DNA of 64,000 nucleotides from Candidatus Avelusimicrobium pullarium (GCA_944323745.1 CALUTQ010000001.1:248001-312000), one strand, 5' to 3'; shown: positions 34,201-43,313, counted from the first letter of the stretch. Notes: generated by a model from the letters alone, not told the origin. Made by a program: numbers and translations.

Positions 34201-34761
34201 ATGCTTACTTTGTTAAATGCCTATTTTTCTTACGATAAAGACCCCGCGCAAACGGTGCGCGGGCTGGTGGAAGGCCGCCGTTTCGGCACGGCGGTAGCCG
34301 GCTATGCCGTAGCGGCTTTGTGCTGGGTGGTGTTCTTTTGGACGGGGGCGGAACTTTCGGCCTGGGGCCTTTTGTGGCGCTTTGCCTTTTTCTGGCTGCT
34401 GGAAATGACGGTGGGCTATTTATGGGCGGCGCTCTCGGGTTTGTTTTTAAATTTCTTTTCTTCCGGCAACGGGCCTTCGGCCTTGTTTGTGGTGTTGGGG
34501 CTTTCGGGCTTTGTGCAGGGGCTTTTGCTGTGCTTTGCTTTGCCGGCGGCCTTAATTGCGTGGCTCAAACCGTTGGCGGCGCTGGCCTTGGCCGTGGTAA
34601 TGCTGCTGCGGTTGGTGTTTGTGGTACGCAATATTTCCCGCACGACGCAGGTAAGCAGCAACAAGGCCTTCGGGGCTTTGTGTTTTGCGCTTATTCCGGT
34701 GGCGGCAGGGGTGCTGCTTTGCGGCGGGGCGCTGTGTTTGATGATCGCTTTTCTTTTTTAA
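34201..34761 (+). CDS. Polytopic membrane protein, unknown function (possibly Yip1-like)
   Basis: A 186-residue, very hydrophobic protein. A short N-terminal segment (YFSYDKDPAQTVRGLVEGRR) precedes five or six predicted helices. The layout, with an early P-x-x-T then a membrane bundle, recalls Yip1/DUF1282 proteins, but no motif is decisive. It is co-transcribed with sppA (9-base gap) and closed by a strong terminator. Function unknown; a partner for SppA in the membrane is only a guess from position. Confidence 0.65.
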   Translation: MLTLLNAYFSYDKDPAQTVRGLVEGRRFGTAVAGYAVAALCWVVFFWTGAELSAWGLLWRFAFFWLLEMTVGYLWAALSGLFLNFFSSGNGPSALFVVLGLSGFVQGLLLCFALPAALIAWLKPLAALALAVVMLLRLVFVVRNISRTTQVSSNKAFGALCFALIPVAAGVLLCGGALCLMIAFLF

Positions 34762-34777
34762 AGAAAAATCTGCTTGA

Positions 34778-34809
34778 AAGCCGCCCCTTGTTCAAGGGGC
34801 GGCTTTTTT
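34778..34809 (+). terminator. Terminator after the sppA operon
   Basis: AAGCCGCCCCTTG and CAAGGGGCGGCTT, 13-base perfect arms around TT, followed by six Ts. Confidence 0.92.
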
Positions 34810-34889
34810 GCAATAAAAAAGGCGCTATAGGGGTATATAAGGATAGAAAGCATAGGTTATTTTCTTGGAATTTGTTATACTGTAATAAA

Positions 34890-34905
34890 TCTACCGGTAA
34901 GTAGA
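34890..34905 (+). promoter_or_regulatory. Candidate TetR operator at the efflux operon promoter
   Basis: TCTAC-N6-GTAGA inverted repeat 8 bases after a TATACT box (34876-34881). The site would cover the first transcribed bases, 14 bases before the tetR-family ATG. It fits autoregulation by the operon's own regulator. The -35 region is weak and the repeat is short, so this is tentative. Confidence 0.45.
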
Positions 34906-34919
34906 AAAGAGGCCAAAAA

Positions 34920-35570
34920 ATGAAACACCATTCCAAGGAAGACCGCGGCACGCACGAACAACATATGCGCAGTCGCATTAAAGATGCTGCTTTTAAATTG
35001 ATGGCGGAGAAAGGAATTGACGGCGTGTCTATGCGGGAAATTGCCGAAAAAGTACACGTCACCAAGCCGGTGCTGTATTATTATTTTAAAGATAAAGAAG
35101 ATTTGTGCCTGGCCATTATAGAGGAAAGAGGGCGTCAGTTTGATGAATTTTTAAATAGCGTTTTGGCCCAGAAATTGGCTCCTGCGGAAATGTTGGGGCT
35201 GGTGTTTGAAAAACATTTGGAATTTTTTCAAAAAGATCCGCGCAATTCTAAATTTATTGCCAAGACGATTGCCTATGTATTGAGCAATAAAAATACCCAT
35301 TTGGACAAGGACGCCAAGGCAGATCGCCTTCGCAGTATTTTTACGCAGGCGGTTGCCGCGGGGGAGCTTGCCCAAGCCGGCGCGGCGGATGCGGAGTGGC
35401 TGGTGCACGCCGTGCTGCTGCAAATTATGCTGAGCGCATATATACAGCTGCACGCTAAGCAGCTGCACAATGCCAACCGATGTAATTTTTATGATGTCGC
35501 GTCAATGAAGCGTTTGGCGCAAATTATTGTTTTAGGCGTTAACGAATATTATAAGAGGGTTAAAAAATAA
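34920..35570 (+). CDS. TetR/AcrR-family transcriptional regulator of the efflux operon
   Basis: A 216-residue regulator. The N-terminal helix-turn-helix domain includes GIDGVSMREIAEKVHVTKP and VLYYYFKDKEDLCLAII (about 38-73), followed by an all-helical ligand and dimer domain. GAGG precedes the ATG. The tolC-like gene starts 2 bases after its stop, so the regulator is the first gene of the RND efflux operon, and autorepression relieved by an effluxed compound is the standard model. The ligand is unknown. Confidence 0.9.
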   Translation: MKHHSKEDRGTHEQHMRSRIKDAAFKLMAEKGIDGVSMREIAEKVHVTKPVLYYYFKDKEDLCLAIIEERGRQFDEFLNSVLAQKLAPAEMLGLVFEKHLEFFQKDPRNSKFIAKTIAYVLSNKNTHLDKDAKADRLRSIFTQAVAAGELAQAGAADAEWLVHAVLLQIMLSAYIQLHAKQLHNANRCNFYDVASMKRLAQIIVLGVNEYYKRVKK

Positions 35571-35572
35571 AT

Positions 35573-36958
35573 ATGAAGCGTTTTGTATGTGCGTTGTTGG
35601 GGGCGTGCTTATGCGGCGCCTCCGTCTGGGCGGCGCCTTCCGCCCAAGACCCCGCCTCGGATCTGTTTAAAGAACGGCCGGAAGTAGGCGGAGAAAAAAT
35701 TACCATTCAGCAGGCAATAGACATTGCCTTAAAAGACAGTTATCAGATTATTGATGCCGTCAAGAGTATGCAGATTTACGAACAGCAGCTCAAAGAGGCT
35801 AATTCGTATTTCTATCCGACTATCAGCCTGGACGGCAGTTATAGCCGCGCGCTGAAAAAAGGACGTATGCCGATAGGGGACAACCTGATGGAAATCGGCA
35901 AAAACAACACATATACGGCCTCGGCCGGTTTAAATTACGTGCTGTGGTCCGGCGGGCAGATTAGAAACAATTCCAAATTGGCCAAAGTAAACGCCGAAAC
36001 GGGCCTTTATCAGGTAAAACATACCCAAAGCCTGATTATCCAGCAGGTGGTTAAATACTGTTACGACATTATTTACGCCTCTGCTTTAATTCGCGTGCAG
36101 GAAGAATATTTGGATATTGCCAAGCAGCATTTGGATGAAACCCGCGCCCGATACCGTGAAGGCCTTTCCAGCAATTTGGACGTATTAAACCAGAAGGTGC
36201 AGGTAGAGAATATTGAGCCGCAGGTAATGCAAGCCAAGAAAAATTTTGAACTGGGCAACCTCTATTTGCGCCAAATTTTAAACCGCGATCCGGAAGACCC
36301 CATCTACTTAACCTGGACCAAGGAAGATTTGCGCGTGCCGCCCACGCCGCCGCTGGAAGAACTGTATGCGCTGGCTATGAAGTACCGGCCGGAACTGGTA
36401 GTGTCCAAACTGGCGGTGGACGCAGCCCACTACAATATTAAAATTGCCAAGTCGGGCCATATGCCCATTCTTTCTTTAAATGCAGACTACAGTTATAACG
36501 CGTATACGGAAGCGGGCTTTCCTCAGCACCGCAATCAATATTACTGGGCCAGCAGTGCGGGGCTTTCTTTAAGCATTCCGCTGTTTGAAGGATACAAAAT
36601 TTCTTCGCAAGTAACCCAGCGCGAACTGGCTTATGAACAAGCCGTGGCGGCCTATCAAAACAAACTTAAAAATGTTCGTATTCAGGTGAAAGAAGCGTAT
36701 TTGAATCTGGAAGAAGCCAAAAGCCGTATAGAAGCCACCCGCGGCGTAGTACAGCAAGCGCGTGAAAACTTAAACGCGCAAATGCTGCGCTACCGCAACG
36801 GGCTTTCCAGCCGGCTGGAATTAAATGATGCAACCGCCAACGTAAACGAGTCCGACCTGCAGTATGTACAGGCCGTATACGACGCCGTGATTGCACTTTC
36901 CGATTTGAAATTTGCCGTAGGGGTGGAGGTCCCTTTGTATGAAAAAAAAGACAATTAA
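35573..36958 (+). CDS. TolC-like outer-membrane efflux protein
   Basis: The 461-residue protein has a signal peptide (MKRFVCALLGACLCGASVWA) and two OEP repeats. Each has long amphipathic helices and a strand pair (SYFYPTISLDGSY, and GHMPILSLNADYSY in the second). A trimer should form the channel-tunnel through the outer membrane. It overlaps the adaptor gene by 20 bases. Together with the adaptor and the RND pump it makes a complete tripartite exporter, direct evidence for a double-membrane envelope. Confidence 0.92.
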   Translation: MKRFVCALLGACLCGASVWAAPSAQDPASDLFKERPEVGGEKITIQQAIDIALKDSYQIIDAVKSMQIYEQQLKEANSYFYPTISLDGSYSRALKKGRMPIGDNLMEIGKNNTYTASAGLNYVLWSGGQIRNNSKLAKVNAETGLYQVKHTQSLIIQQVVKYCYDIIYASALIRVQEEYLDIAKQHLDETRARYREGLSSNLDVLNQKVQVENIEPQVMQAKKNFELGNLYLRQILNRDPEDPIYLTWTKEDLRVPPTPPLEELYALAMKYRPELVVSKLAVDAAHYNIKIAKSGHMPILSLNADYSYNAYTEAGFPQHRNQYYWASSAGLSLSIPLFEGYKISSQVTQRELAYEQAVAAYQNKLKNVRIQVKEAYLNLEEAKSRIEATRGVVQQARENLNAQMLRYRNGLSSRLELNDATANVNESDLQYVQAVYDAVIALSDLKFAVGVEVPLYEKKDN

Positions 36959-37844
36959 ACATTTAAATTATGCCTTAGTCGTCCTGGTCGTTTTAGTGGT
37001 GGCGTGGGCGTTTTTGCGTAAAGATCCTTCGGAAAAAATTCTGGGGGATGTGCCGATGGACGTTTTTGTAGTCCAGACGGAAACGGTGCAAAACCGCGAT
37101 TTAAAGCAGGAGTTGCTGATGTCTGGCAACGTAAAAGCGCTGGAAGAAGCCACCCTGTACCCGCGCGTAAGCGGCAAACTGATGAAAAACCTGCTGCGTG
37201 AAGGAGACCCCGTCAAACGCAATCAAACGGTCTCTTTGATTGAGCGCGACGAAGTGGGCGCCGTTTACGAGCCGGTTGTGGTGCCTTCCACCATTACGGG
37301 GGTTGTGGGCCGCGTGTATTTGGACCCTGGCGAAAACGTAACCACCACTACGCCGGTGGCTTTGGTGGTAAACCAGAGCACGGTGCGTATTGAGGTGGAC
37401 ATTCCCGAACGCTACATCGGCGACCTGCACAAAGGGCAGCCGGCTGTTTTGCGCGTGGACGCGTTGCCCGGACAAGATTTTGAAGCCAAACTGAACATTT
37501 TAAGCCCGGTGGTAGATTCTATGAGCCGTTCTATGGCGGTGGAGTTTGTGGCTGACAATCCCAAGTCGCTGCTGAAATCGGGGATGTTTGCCAAAGTAAA
37601 TATTACGCTTTCGGAAAAGAAAGATGCTGCATCCGTTTCCAAAAAAAGCGTTTATACCGATGAAGACGGCCAAACCTACGTGTTATTGCCGTCGGCGGAC
37701 AGAAAAACAGCCGTGCGTCAAAACGTAACGGTCGGTTTTGAAAACAATAACTATGTGGAAATTACCGAAGGCTTAGCCGCCGGGGAAGAAGTAATTACTT
37801 TTGCCTACGGCGTAAAGGACGGGAGCAAAATAGAAATAAGATAG
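36939..37844 (+). CDS. RND efflux periplasmic adaptor (membrane fusion protein)
   Basis: A 301-residue protein with an N-terminal membrane anchor (about 8-24), a short hairpin and a lipoyl-like domain (SGNVKALEEATLYPRVSGKLMK, split by the hairpin, then VPSTITGVVGRVYLDPGENV). Beta-barrel and membrane-proximal domains follow, ending AYGVKDGSKIEIR. The alpha-helical hairpin is almost absent compared with AcrA, as in short adaptors. It lies between the tolC-like and RND genes and starts inside the former. Confidence 0.9.
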   Translation: MKKKTIKHLNYALVVLVVLVVAWAFLRKDPSEKILGDVPMDVFVVQTETVQNRDLKQELLMSGNVKALEEATLYPRVSGKLMKNLLREGDPVKRNQTVSLIERDEVGAVYEPVVVPSTITGVVGRVYLDPGENVTTTTPVALVVNQSTVRIEVDIPERYIGDLHKGQPAVLRVDALPGQDFEAKLNILSPVVDSMSRSMAVEFVADNPKSLLKSGMFAKVNITLSEKKDAASVSKKSVYTDEDGQTYVLLPSADRKTAVRQNVTVGFENNNYVEITEGLAAGEEVITFAYGVKDGSKIEIR

Positions 37845-37851
37845 GGTTTTT

Positions 37852-40800
37852 ATGCAAGAACAACAGAATAAACCGGCTGCCTGTTCAGCGGAAAAGAAAG
37901 GGGGGTTTACCTCCATTTTCATTAAGCGCCCCGTGCTGACCATTATGTGCTCCTTGGCTTTGGTCATTTTGGGGCTGATGGCCTATAGCGGTATGGGGGT
38001 GGGGCTTTACCCGAATATGGACGTGCCCTATGTGCTTGTGCAGACCACGCTTTCCGGCGCCAGCTCGGAAGAAATGGAAACGTCTGTAAGCAAAATTATT
38101 GAAGAGTCCGTCAACCAAATTGAAGGCATTGACGAATTAAGCAGCACCAGCACGGAAGGCGTTTCGCTGGTGATGATTAAATTTGATATGGACAAAGACC
38201 GCGACGTAGCCGCGCAGGAAGTGCGCGACAAAGTGGACTTGGTCACCAACGATTTGCCCGATGGTACGGACGCGCCTATTATTATGAAATTGGACGCAGA
38301 CGCCATTTCCGTCTTAAACGTGGTGGTGTCGGGCGACCGCGACATTATTGACCTGACCGAAATTGCCAAAAAGAAAGTAAAAGAAAATATTGAAAATACC
38401 CGCGGCGTGGGTTCCGTGACCATTGTGGGCGGACGTGAGCGTGAAGTGCACGTAATTGTCAACCCGTTTAAGCTTTATTCGCTGGGGCTGCCCATTACAG
38501 CCGTTAAAAGCGCGTTGCAGGACCAAAACGTGGAAACCCCGGGCGGCCGCGTGGAACAGCAACACCAGGAATATACCCTGCGCGTGCTGGGCCGCATAGA
38601 CAATGTGCCTGCGTTTAACGATATTTTTGTGGCCAAAAAGAACGGCACGGCCATTAAAATTTCCGACATCGGCTATGCCGAAGATTCCGGCGAGTATGAC
38701 CGCGAGTCCACCTATTTAAACGGCCGCCGCGCCGTGACGCTGGAAGTTAAAAAGCAGTCCGGCACCAACACGCTGGCGGTTATTCAAGGCGTAAAAGACA
38801 AATTAGAGCAAATTAAACCCACCTTGCCCAAAGACATCAACATCTCGCTGATGCTGGACCAGTCCGGCACTATTCGCGCTTCGGTCAACACCGTGCTTGA
38901 ACACTTGATTCTGGGTGGTATTTTAGCCGGTATTATGGTGCTTGTGTTTATGGGGTCATTGCGCTCTACGTTTATTGCATTTTTGGCTATGCCCATTTCC
39001 ATCATCGGTTCGTTCCTGTTTATGAATATGATGGGCTTTACCATAGACTCTATGACGCTGTTGGGGTTAACCGTGGCAGTAGGTATCGTGATTGACGATG
39101 CCATCGTAATGCTGGAAAATATTTACCGCCATATGGAAAAATACAACAAAACCCCTATGCAGGCGGCGTTGGACGGCTCGCGGGAAATTACGTCTACGGT
39201 TATTGCCACCACCCTGTCCATTTTGGTCATTTTCCTGCCGCTTGCGTATATGAGCGGCATTGTGGGCCGCGTGGTGAGCAGCTATGGTATGACGGTGGTG
39301 TTTGCCATTGCCTTGTCGGGCATTGTGGCGTTGACGCTTACGCCTATGCTTTGCGCCAAAATGCTTAAGAAAACCGAAGGCAAAAGCAAACTGGACACAT
39401 TTGTAGACAGCATTAACGACAGCCTGATAGATATTTATATTCCTATGCTTAACTGGTCTATTCATCACCGTAAAACAATGGTGGCGCTGTCTGTTTTGTG
39501 TATTTTGTCTATGTTCCCGATGCTTAAAATCGTAGGGGGCGAGTTCTTCCCGCAGGAAGACAGCGGTAAAATCCAGATTAACGTGGAAGCTCCCGTGGGC
39601 ACCAGTTACCCCGACACGCAGCGTATTTTAATGCAGCTGGAAGACGACGTGCGCCGTATGCCCTATGTCAAAGACGTGCTTATTTCCGCCGGCGTGGGGG
39701 AAAACAGCTTCTCCGACTCTAACCCCAGCAACCAGGGACACGTGCGTTTTGAGCTGGAAGACCGCAAAACCCGTCACGGCATTACCACCAGCAAATATTT
39801 GGAATTAACCCGCGAAATGATGAAAAAATACGAAGGGTTAAAAACCAGCTCTTATATCGTGTCCGACGGCCCCGGCGGCCGCAAAGATTTGGAATATCGC
39901 ATTTCCGGGCCCGATTTGGACAAATTGACCGAATATGGCAATGCCATTTTGGACAAACTCCGCCAAGACCCGCGCTTTATTGACTTGGACCTGTCCTTGG
40001 ACTTGGCCAAGCCGGAATACCGCGTGGTCATCAACCGCGAAAAAGCGCACGACTTGGGCGTAAATGTAACCGATATCGCCTCGGCCCTGCGCACGATGGT
40101 GGGCGGCGAGGATGAGGTAACCAAATATAAAGAAGGCGACGAACTGTACGAGGTGCGCATCCGCGTAGGCGAAGAATACCGCGATACGAAAGAAGCCGTC
40201 AGCGCATTGATGGTGCCGGCCAATATCAACGGGCAGGAAAGCATTGTCCGCTTGGACAGCGTGGCCACCATTGAAGAAGGCTACGGCCCCAGCCAAATTG
40301 ACCGCTACAACCGACAGCGCGAAATTACGGTGGAAGCCAACCTTAACGGCATTGATACGCGCAGCGCTATGGGCGTCATTCAACAGGCGTATGACTCGCT
40401 GGACGCTTCCAACGAATACAGCGGCGGCACCAGCGGCAGCGCCAAAGAAATGGGACGTATGTTCCAGTCGTTTATTTTGGCCTTCGTGCTGGCATTCCTG
40501 TTTAAATATATGATTCTGGCCGCCCAGTTTGAAAACTACTCGCATCCGGTGGCTATTATCGTGTCTTTGCCGCTGACTATTCCGTTTGCCGTGTTCTCTT
40601 TGCTTATCACGGGGCAGACGCTGAACATTTACAGTTTGCTGGGGTTGTTTATGTTAATCGGCGTAGTCAGTAAAAACGCCATTTTGCAGACGGACTACAC
40701 CGACCAGCTGCGTGCCCGCGGCTATGGCCGCACCAATGCCATTTTGCAGGCTAACCGCGTGCGCTTACGCCCCATTTTGATGACTACGCTGACGCTGGTA

Positions 40801-41037
40801 GTAGGCGTGGTGCCGATGCTTATTTCCAACGGGGAAGGCGCCGAGTCGCGCCGCAGCTTGGCCATCGTCATCGTGGGCGGACAGGCGCTGTCTTTGCTTA
40901 TTACCCTGCTGATGACGCCGGTAACGTACATTTTGATGGATGAGTTTGCCGCTTGGGTGAACTGGAAGCTGCGCGGCATCCCCATACCGGAAGATAAAGA
41001 CAAAGCCGTCATTTTGCCGGAAGTACCGGCAGATTAG
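37852..41037 (+). CDS. RND efflux transporter permease (AcrB/MdtBC-like)
   Basis: The 1061-residue inner-membrane pump has one helix after a 25-residue N-tail, two large periplasmic loops (about 60-350 and 570-880), and two six-helix bundles. The proton-relay pair D415-D416 lies in VGIVIDDAIVMLENIYR, matching the AcrB TM4 aspartates. The hydrophobe/amphiphile exporter type (HAE1) is favoured over metal exporters by overall sequence. It is the last gene of tetR-tolC-MFP-RND and a terminator follows. Substrates are not predictable. Confidence 0.95.
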   Translation: MQEQQNKPAACSAEKKGGFTSIFIKRPVLTIMCSLALVILGLMAYSGMGVGLYPNMDVPYVLVQTTLSGASSEEMETSVSKIIEESVNQIEGIDELSSTSTEGVSLVMIKFDMDKDRDVAAQEVRDKVDLVTNDLPDGTDAPIIMKLDADAISVLNVVVSGDRDIIDLTEIAKKKVKENIENTRGVGSVTIVGGREREVHVIVNPFKLYSLGLPITAVKSALQDQNVETPGGRVEQQHQEYTLRVLGRIDNVPAFNDIFVAKKNGTAIKISDIGYAEDSGEYDRESTYLNGRRAVTLEVKKQSGTNTLAVIQGVKDKLEQIKPTLPKDINISLMLDQSGTIRASVNTVLEHLILGGILAGIMVLVFMGSLRSTFIAFLAMPISIIGSFLFMNMMGFTIDSMTLLGLTVAVGIVIDDAIVMLENIYRHMEKYNKTPMQAALDGSREITSTVIATTLSILVIFLPLAYMSGIVGRVVSSYGMTVVFAIALSGIVALTLTPMLCAKMLKKTEGKSKLDTFVDSINDSLIDIYIPMLNWSIHHRKTMVALSVLCILSMFPMLKIVGGEFFPQEDSGKIQINVEAPVGTSYPDTQRILMQLEDDVRRMPYVKDVLISAGVGENSFSDSNPSNQGHVRFELEDRKTRHGITTSKYLELTREMMKKYEGLKTSSYIVSDGPGGRKDLEYRISGPDLDKLTEYGNAILDKLRQDPRFIDLDLSLDLAKPEYRVVINREKAHDLGVNVTDIASALRTMVGGEDEVTKYKEGDELYEVRIRVGEEYRDTKEAVSALMVPANINGQESIVRLDSVATIEEGYGPSQIDRYNRQREITVEANLNGIDTRSAMGVIQQAYDSLDASNEYSGGTSGSAKEMGRMFQSFILAFVLAFLFKYMILAAQFENYSHPVAIIVSLPLTIPFAVFSLLITGQTLNIYSLLGLFMLIGVVSKNAILQTDYTDQLRARGYGRTNAILQANRVRLRPILMTTLTLVVGVVPMLISNGEGAESRRSLAIVIVGGQALSLLITLLMTPVTYILMDEFAAWVNWKLRGIPIPEDKDKAVILPEVPAD

Positions 41038-41055
41038 GGTTACTGCTAATGTGAT

Positions 41056-41083
41056 AAGGCCCGCCGGCAAGCGGGCCTTTTTT
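41056..41083 (+). terminator. Terminator after the RND operon
   Basis: AAGGCCCGC-CGGCAA-GCGGGCCTT hairpin plus six Ts. Confidence 0.9.
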
Positions 41084-41174
41084 ATGCATAAGCGGGCTTT
41101 GTGGGCCCTTTTGCCCCCTGCTTTTAGGCCCAAGGGCCCTTGTATGAAAACGCTGTTTTTGAAAAACTATAAGT

Positions 41175-42821
41175 ATGAAAAAAGGGTCTTCTTTTCTGTC
41201 GCTTATTTTAAGCGCATTGATTTTATTTTCTTCGCTGCCGTTGCCGGCGCAAACGCTTTCTTGGCGGGGGTGGCCCGCGCAAGGACGGGCGGAACAAAGC
41301 CGCACGGATGCTTTTGTCAAATATATGCAGCAGCAGGTGCTGCAGCGGCGTGCGGACTTAACGCTGGAAACACTGCTGACGGAATATACCGATACTTTGG
41401 CCGTGGACGGCTTGCGGCTGGCTGCTGTTTTAAATGACGAAAAATACGTACAAACCTTGTCGGAAGAAGAAGCCTCGGCTCTAATCGGTTTAATTGCGTT
41501 TGCCCGTTTTTCCGGCATAGCCGATGCCCGCAAAATGGTGGAAGCGGCCGCTTCCAAACTGCGTGTTCCGTATGACGAAAACGCGCTGGAATATCCGGTT
41601 AAAATGTTTTACGTGTTGGCCTTGGCGGAAATGGGCCATCATAGCTGGATGTGGCGCGATGTGCAAAACTGGGCCTTTGCGCAAATAAAGGCGATGACAA
41701 ACCGCGCTTCGGCAGCCGATAAGGTGTGGGCGGCCTATGTGCTGATGTATTTGGCGTACCCCGGCGAGAACGAAGAAAACATTTTTCCCTCTCCCTACGA
41801 TGACGCACAAACCGTGCAATATAAAAAGGCGTTAGCGGCCAATGTGTGGATAATGGACGCAGACGCCCGCTGGCAGTTTGAGCAAAAAATAGAAAATCTG
41901 ATTGCCCGTTTTTCCTGGCTGCAATATGAGCAGACAGACTATTTTGTGACCGGTGTAAAAAACAAAGTGGGGTTGGCCAATCAAACAGCGTTGATTTCTT
42001 TGTTTGCACAGGCCAGCAGCTGGTTTGCAATGCAGGACAATGACAGCTTTATAAAGCAAATGGTCAGCACCGGCGGTTTAAATGCGTTGGGCCGCGCGGC
42101 GATGACTAACGAAAAAAATGCGCCGGGGCGCTTTTTGGACGATCGGGAAAATTTTTATTTGCATCACCCCGTACCCGGTACCGACGGCAAAGGCCATTTT
42201 GCCAATACGCCTAACGGGCAGCGCCATTTGGCCCTGTCGCTGTTGGTGCAGGGGTTGATGGTCTCTTATGTAACGCAAGGCACGGATACGGGCAATCAAC
42301 TGGCTATGGCTTTTATCCGCCGCCATATGCGTACGGACAGCGAAGGTCATTTTGTTTCCTATTTGTTTATTGCGCTTCAGGCCATACGTTTGTGCAATAT
42401 TCTGTTTGACAGTGCCAGCTTAAACGGCTGGGAAAAAGAAATGGCCGTTTTACAGCAGGAAATGGCCGATAAACTGCAAAAAGGCTATGCCTGGAACCGC
42501 GTGTGCGCCGGCGTGCAAGGCGCGTGCGAAGTGGCTACGGAGTGGATCGCTTTGGGGGAAGTTATCGGCTGGGTTTTTCGCGGTATAGGCAAGGGCGCCG
42601 GCTTTGCCGGCAGACAGGTGGTCAAAGCTTTGCCGGACAGAGCCGTCTTTGGTTTGGCCGTGGCTCAGCTTGCCGTCAAACAGGGCGGCAAAACGGTGGC
42701 CCGCTGGGGCAAAACAATGATTCACGGCATTTTGAGCAAGTGCGGCTGGAAGGCAGCCGGCACGGCGGCAGGGGCGGCGGTTTTACTCAGGGCGGATACG
42801 CGCTCCGTTGCGGCCCAATAA
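41175..42821 (+). CDS. Exported protein of unknown function (548 aa)
   Basis: It has a clear signal peptide (LILSALILFSSLPLPAQ), then a long, mostly helical mature chain of about 470 residues with many Trp, Ala and Met but no catalytic motif I recognise. Near the C-terminus a Gly-rich patch (FRGIGKGAGFAGRQVV) is followed by a hydrophobic Ala/Gly stretch (AAGTAAGAAVLLRA) and a short polar end. That patch could insert in or cross a membrane. It stands alone between two terminators. It may belong to a lineage-specific family with the exported orphan at 47384, which has a similar plan, but I see no clear sequence match between them. Confidence 0.75.
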   Translation: MKKGSSFLSLILSALILFSSLPLPAQTLSWRGWPAQGRAEQSRTDAFVKYMQQQVLQRRADLTLETLLTEYTDTLAVDGLRLAAVLNDEKYVQTLSEEEASALIGLIAFARFSGIADARKMVEAAASKLRVPYDENALEYPVKMFYVLALAEMGHHSWMWRDVQNWAFAQIKAMTNRASAADKVWAAYVLMYLAYPGENEENIFPSPYDDAQTVQYKKALAANVWIMDADARWQFEQKIENLIARFSWLQYEQTDYFVTGVKNKVGLANQTALISLFAQASSWFAMQDNDSFIKQMVSTGGLNALGRAAMTNEKNAPGRFLDDRENFYLHHPVPGTDGKGHFANTPNGQRHLALSLLVQGLMVSYVTQGTDTGNQLAMAFIRRHMRTDSEGHFVSYLFIALQAIRLCNILFDSASLNGWEKEMAVLQQEMADKLQKGYAWNRVCAGVQGACEVATEWIALGEVIGWVFRGIGKGAGFAGRQVVKALPDRAVFGLAVAQLAVKQGGKTVARWGKTMIHGILSKCGWKAAGTAAGAAVLLRADTRSVAAQ

Positions 42822-42826
42822 ATTTT

Positions 42827-42852
42827 AAAACCCCCGCTTCAGCGGGGGTTTT
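42827..42852 (+). terminator. Terminator after the 548-residue exported protein
   Basis: AAAACCCCCGCT-TC-AGCGGGGGTTTT hairpin, six bases after the stop. Confidence 0.85.
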
Positions 42853-42858
42853 AGATAT

Positions 42859-42882
42859 AAAAAATCCCGCTTTAAGCGGGAT
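42859..42882 (-). terminator. Terminator downstream of tRNA-Cys
   Basis: On the (-) strand, ATCCCGCTT and AAGCGGGAT arms are followed by six Ts. Confidence 0.82.
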
Positions 42883-42889
42883 AAAGAAA

Positions 42890-42961
42890 AGGTGCGGGCG
42901 GGAATCGAACCCGCGAATATGAGTTTTGCAGACTCACGCCTTACCACTTGGCCACCGCACC
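42890..42961 (-). tRNA. tRNA-Cys (anticodon GCA)
   Basis: On the (-) strand, GGTGCGG (42961-42955) pairs with CCGCACC, discriminator U73 as expected for Cys. Anticodon stem TGAGT/ACTCA holds the loop CTGCAAA. T arm GCGGG-TTCGATT-CCCGC. CCA is not encoded, unlike tRNA-Val and tRNA-Trp here. Confidence 0.96.
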
Positions 42962-43068
42962 GGCAAATTTTGGTAAAAATATTATAGCAAAAAAAAGGCC
43001 GTTTCCAAAACGTCGGCATTTTCTCCGTCGGAAAAAACCGCTTTTCAACGTTTTTTAAAAAATAGGTC

Positions 43069-43097
43069 TTGAAAAACAGCCGAATCTGTTTTATACT
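43069..43097 (+). promoter_or_regulatory. Strong sigma-70-type promoter of a candidate small RNA
   Basis: TTGAAA (43069-43074), 17-base spacer, TATACT (43092-43097). No open frame follows; a structured stretch and a terminator do. Confidence 0.72.
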
Positions 43098-43103
43098 CTG
43101 TGT

Positions 43104-43216
43104 AAGGGAGCACCACTTAGAGAACCTATTTTAGGGTTATGCCCCGTAAAAGGGTTACGGGCTCCCCTTTTCTTTTTCCCTTGGCATCCGCCTTGCAAGA
43201 GGCGGATGCTTTTTTT
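43104..43216 (+). ncRNA. Candidate structured small RNA, about 113 nt, unidentified
   Basis: From the predicted start (about 43104) a closing stem pairs AAGGGAGC (43104-43111) with GCTCCCCTT (43161-43169, one bulged C). It encloses two hairpins: AACCTA-TTT-TAGGGTT and CCCGTAA-AAGGG-TTACGGG (7 perfect pairs), a three-way junction. A U-rich linker and a strong terminator (GCATCCGCCT/AGGCGGATGC, 43184-43209, then Ts) complete it. It does not match the SRP RNA GGAAG apical motif, 6S, tmRNA, RNase P RNA or any riboswitch I know. In the 398-base gap between tRNA-Cys and tRNA-Gly it is the only gene-like element apart from the tRNA promoter. Confidence 0.5.
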
Positions 43217-43313
43217 GTCGGAAATATATACGTAATGCCTGCCGATTTTGTATAATAAATAAAAGTTCTGCTCTTTTGGCTGTTTTAAATTACGCTGCGC
43301 GGCATATGGCCGC

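Noticed and set aside
43104-43216. Assignment of the candidate RNA to SRP RNA, 6S RNA, tmRNA or a purine-type riboswitch
   Set aside because: No GGAAG SRP loop, no tRNA-like ends, no 6S-like single long bubble, and none of the conserved purine-riboswitch junction bases; left unnamed.
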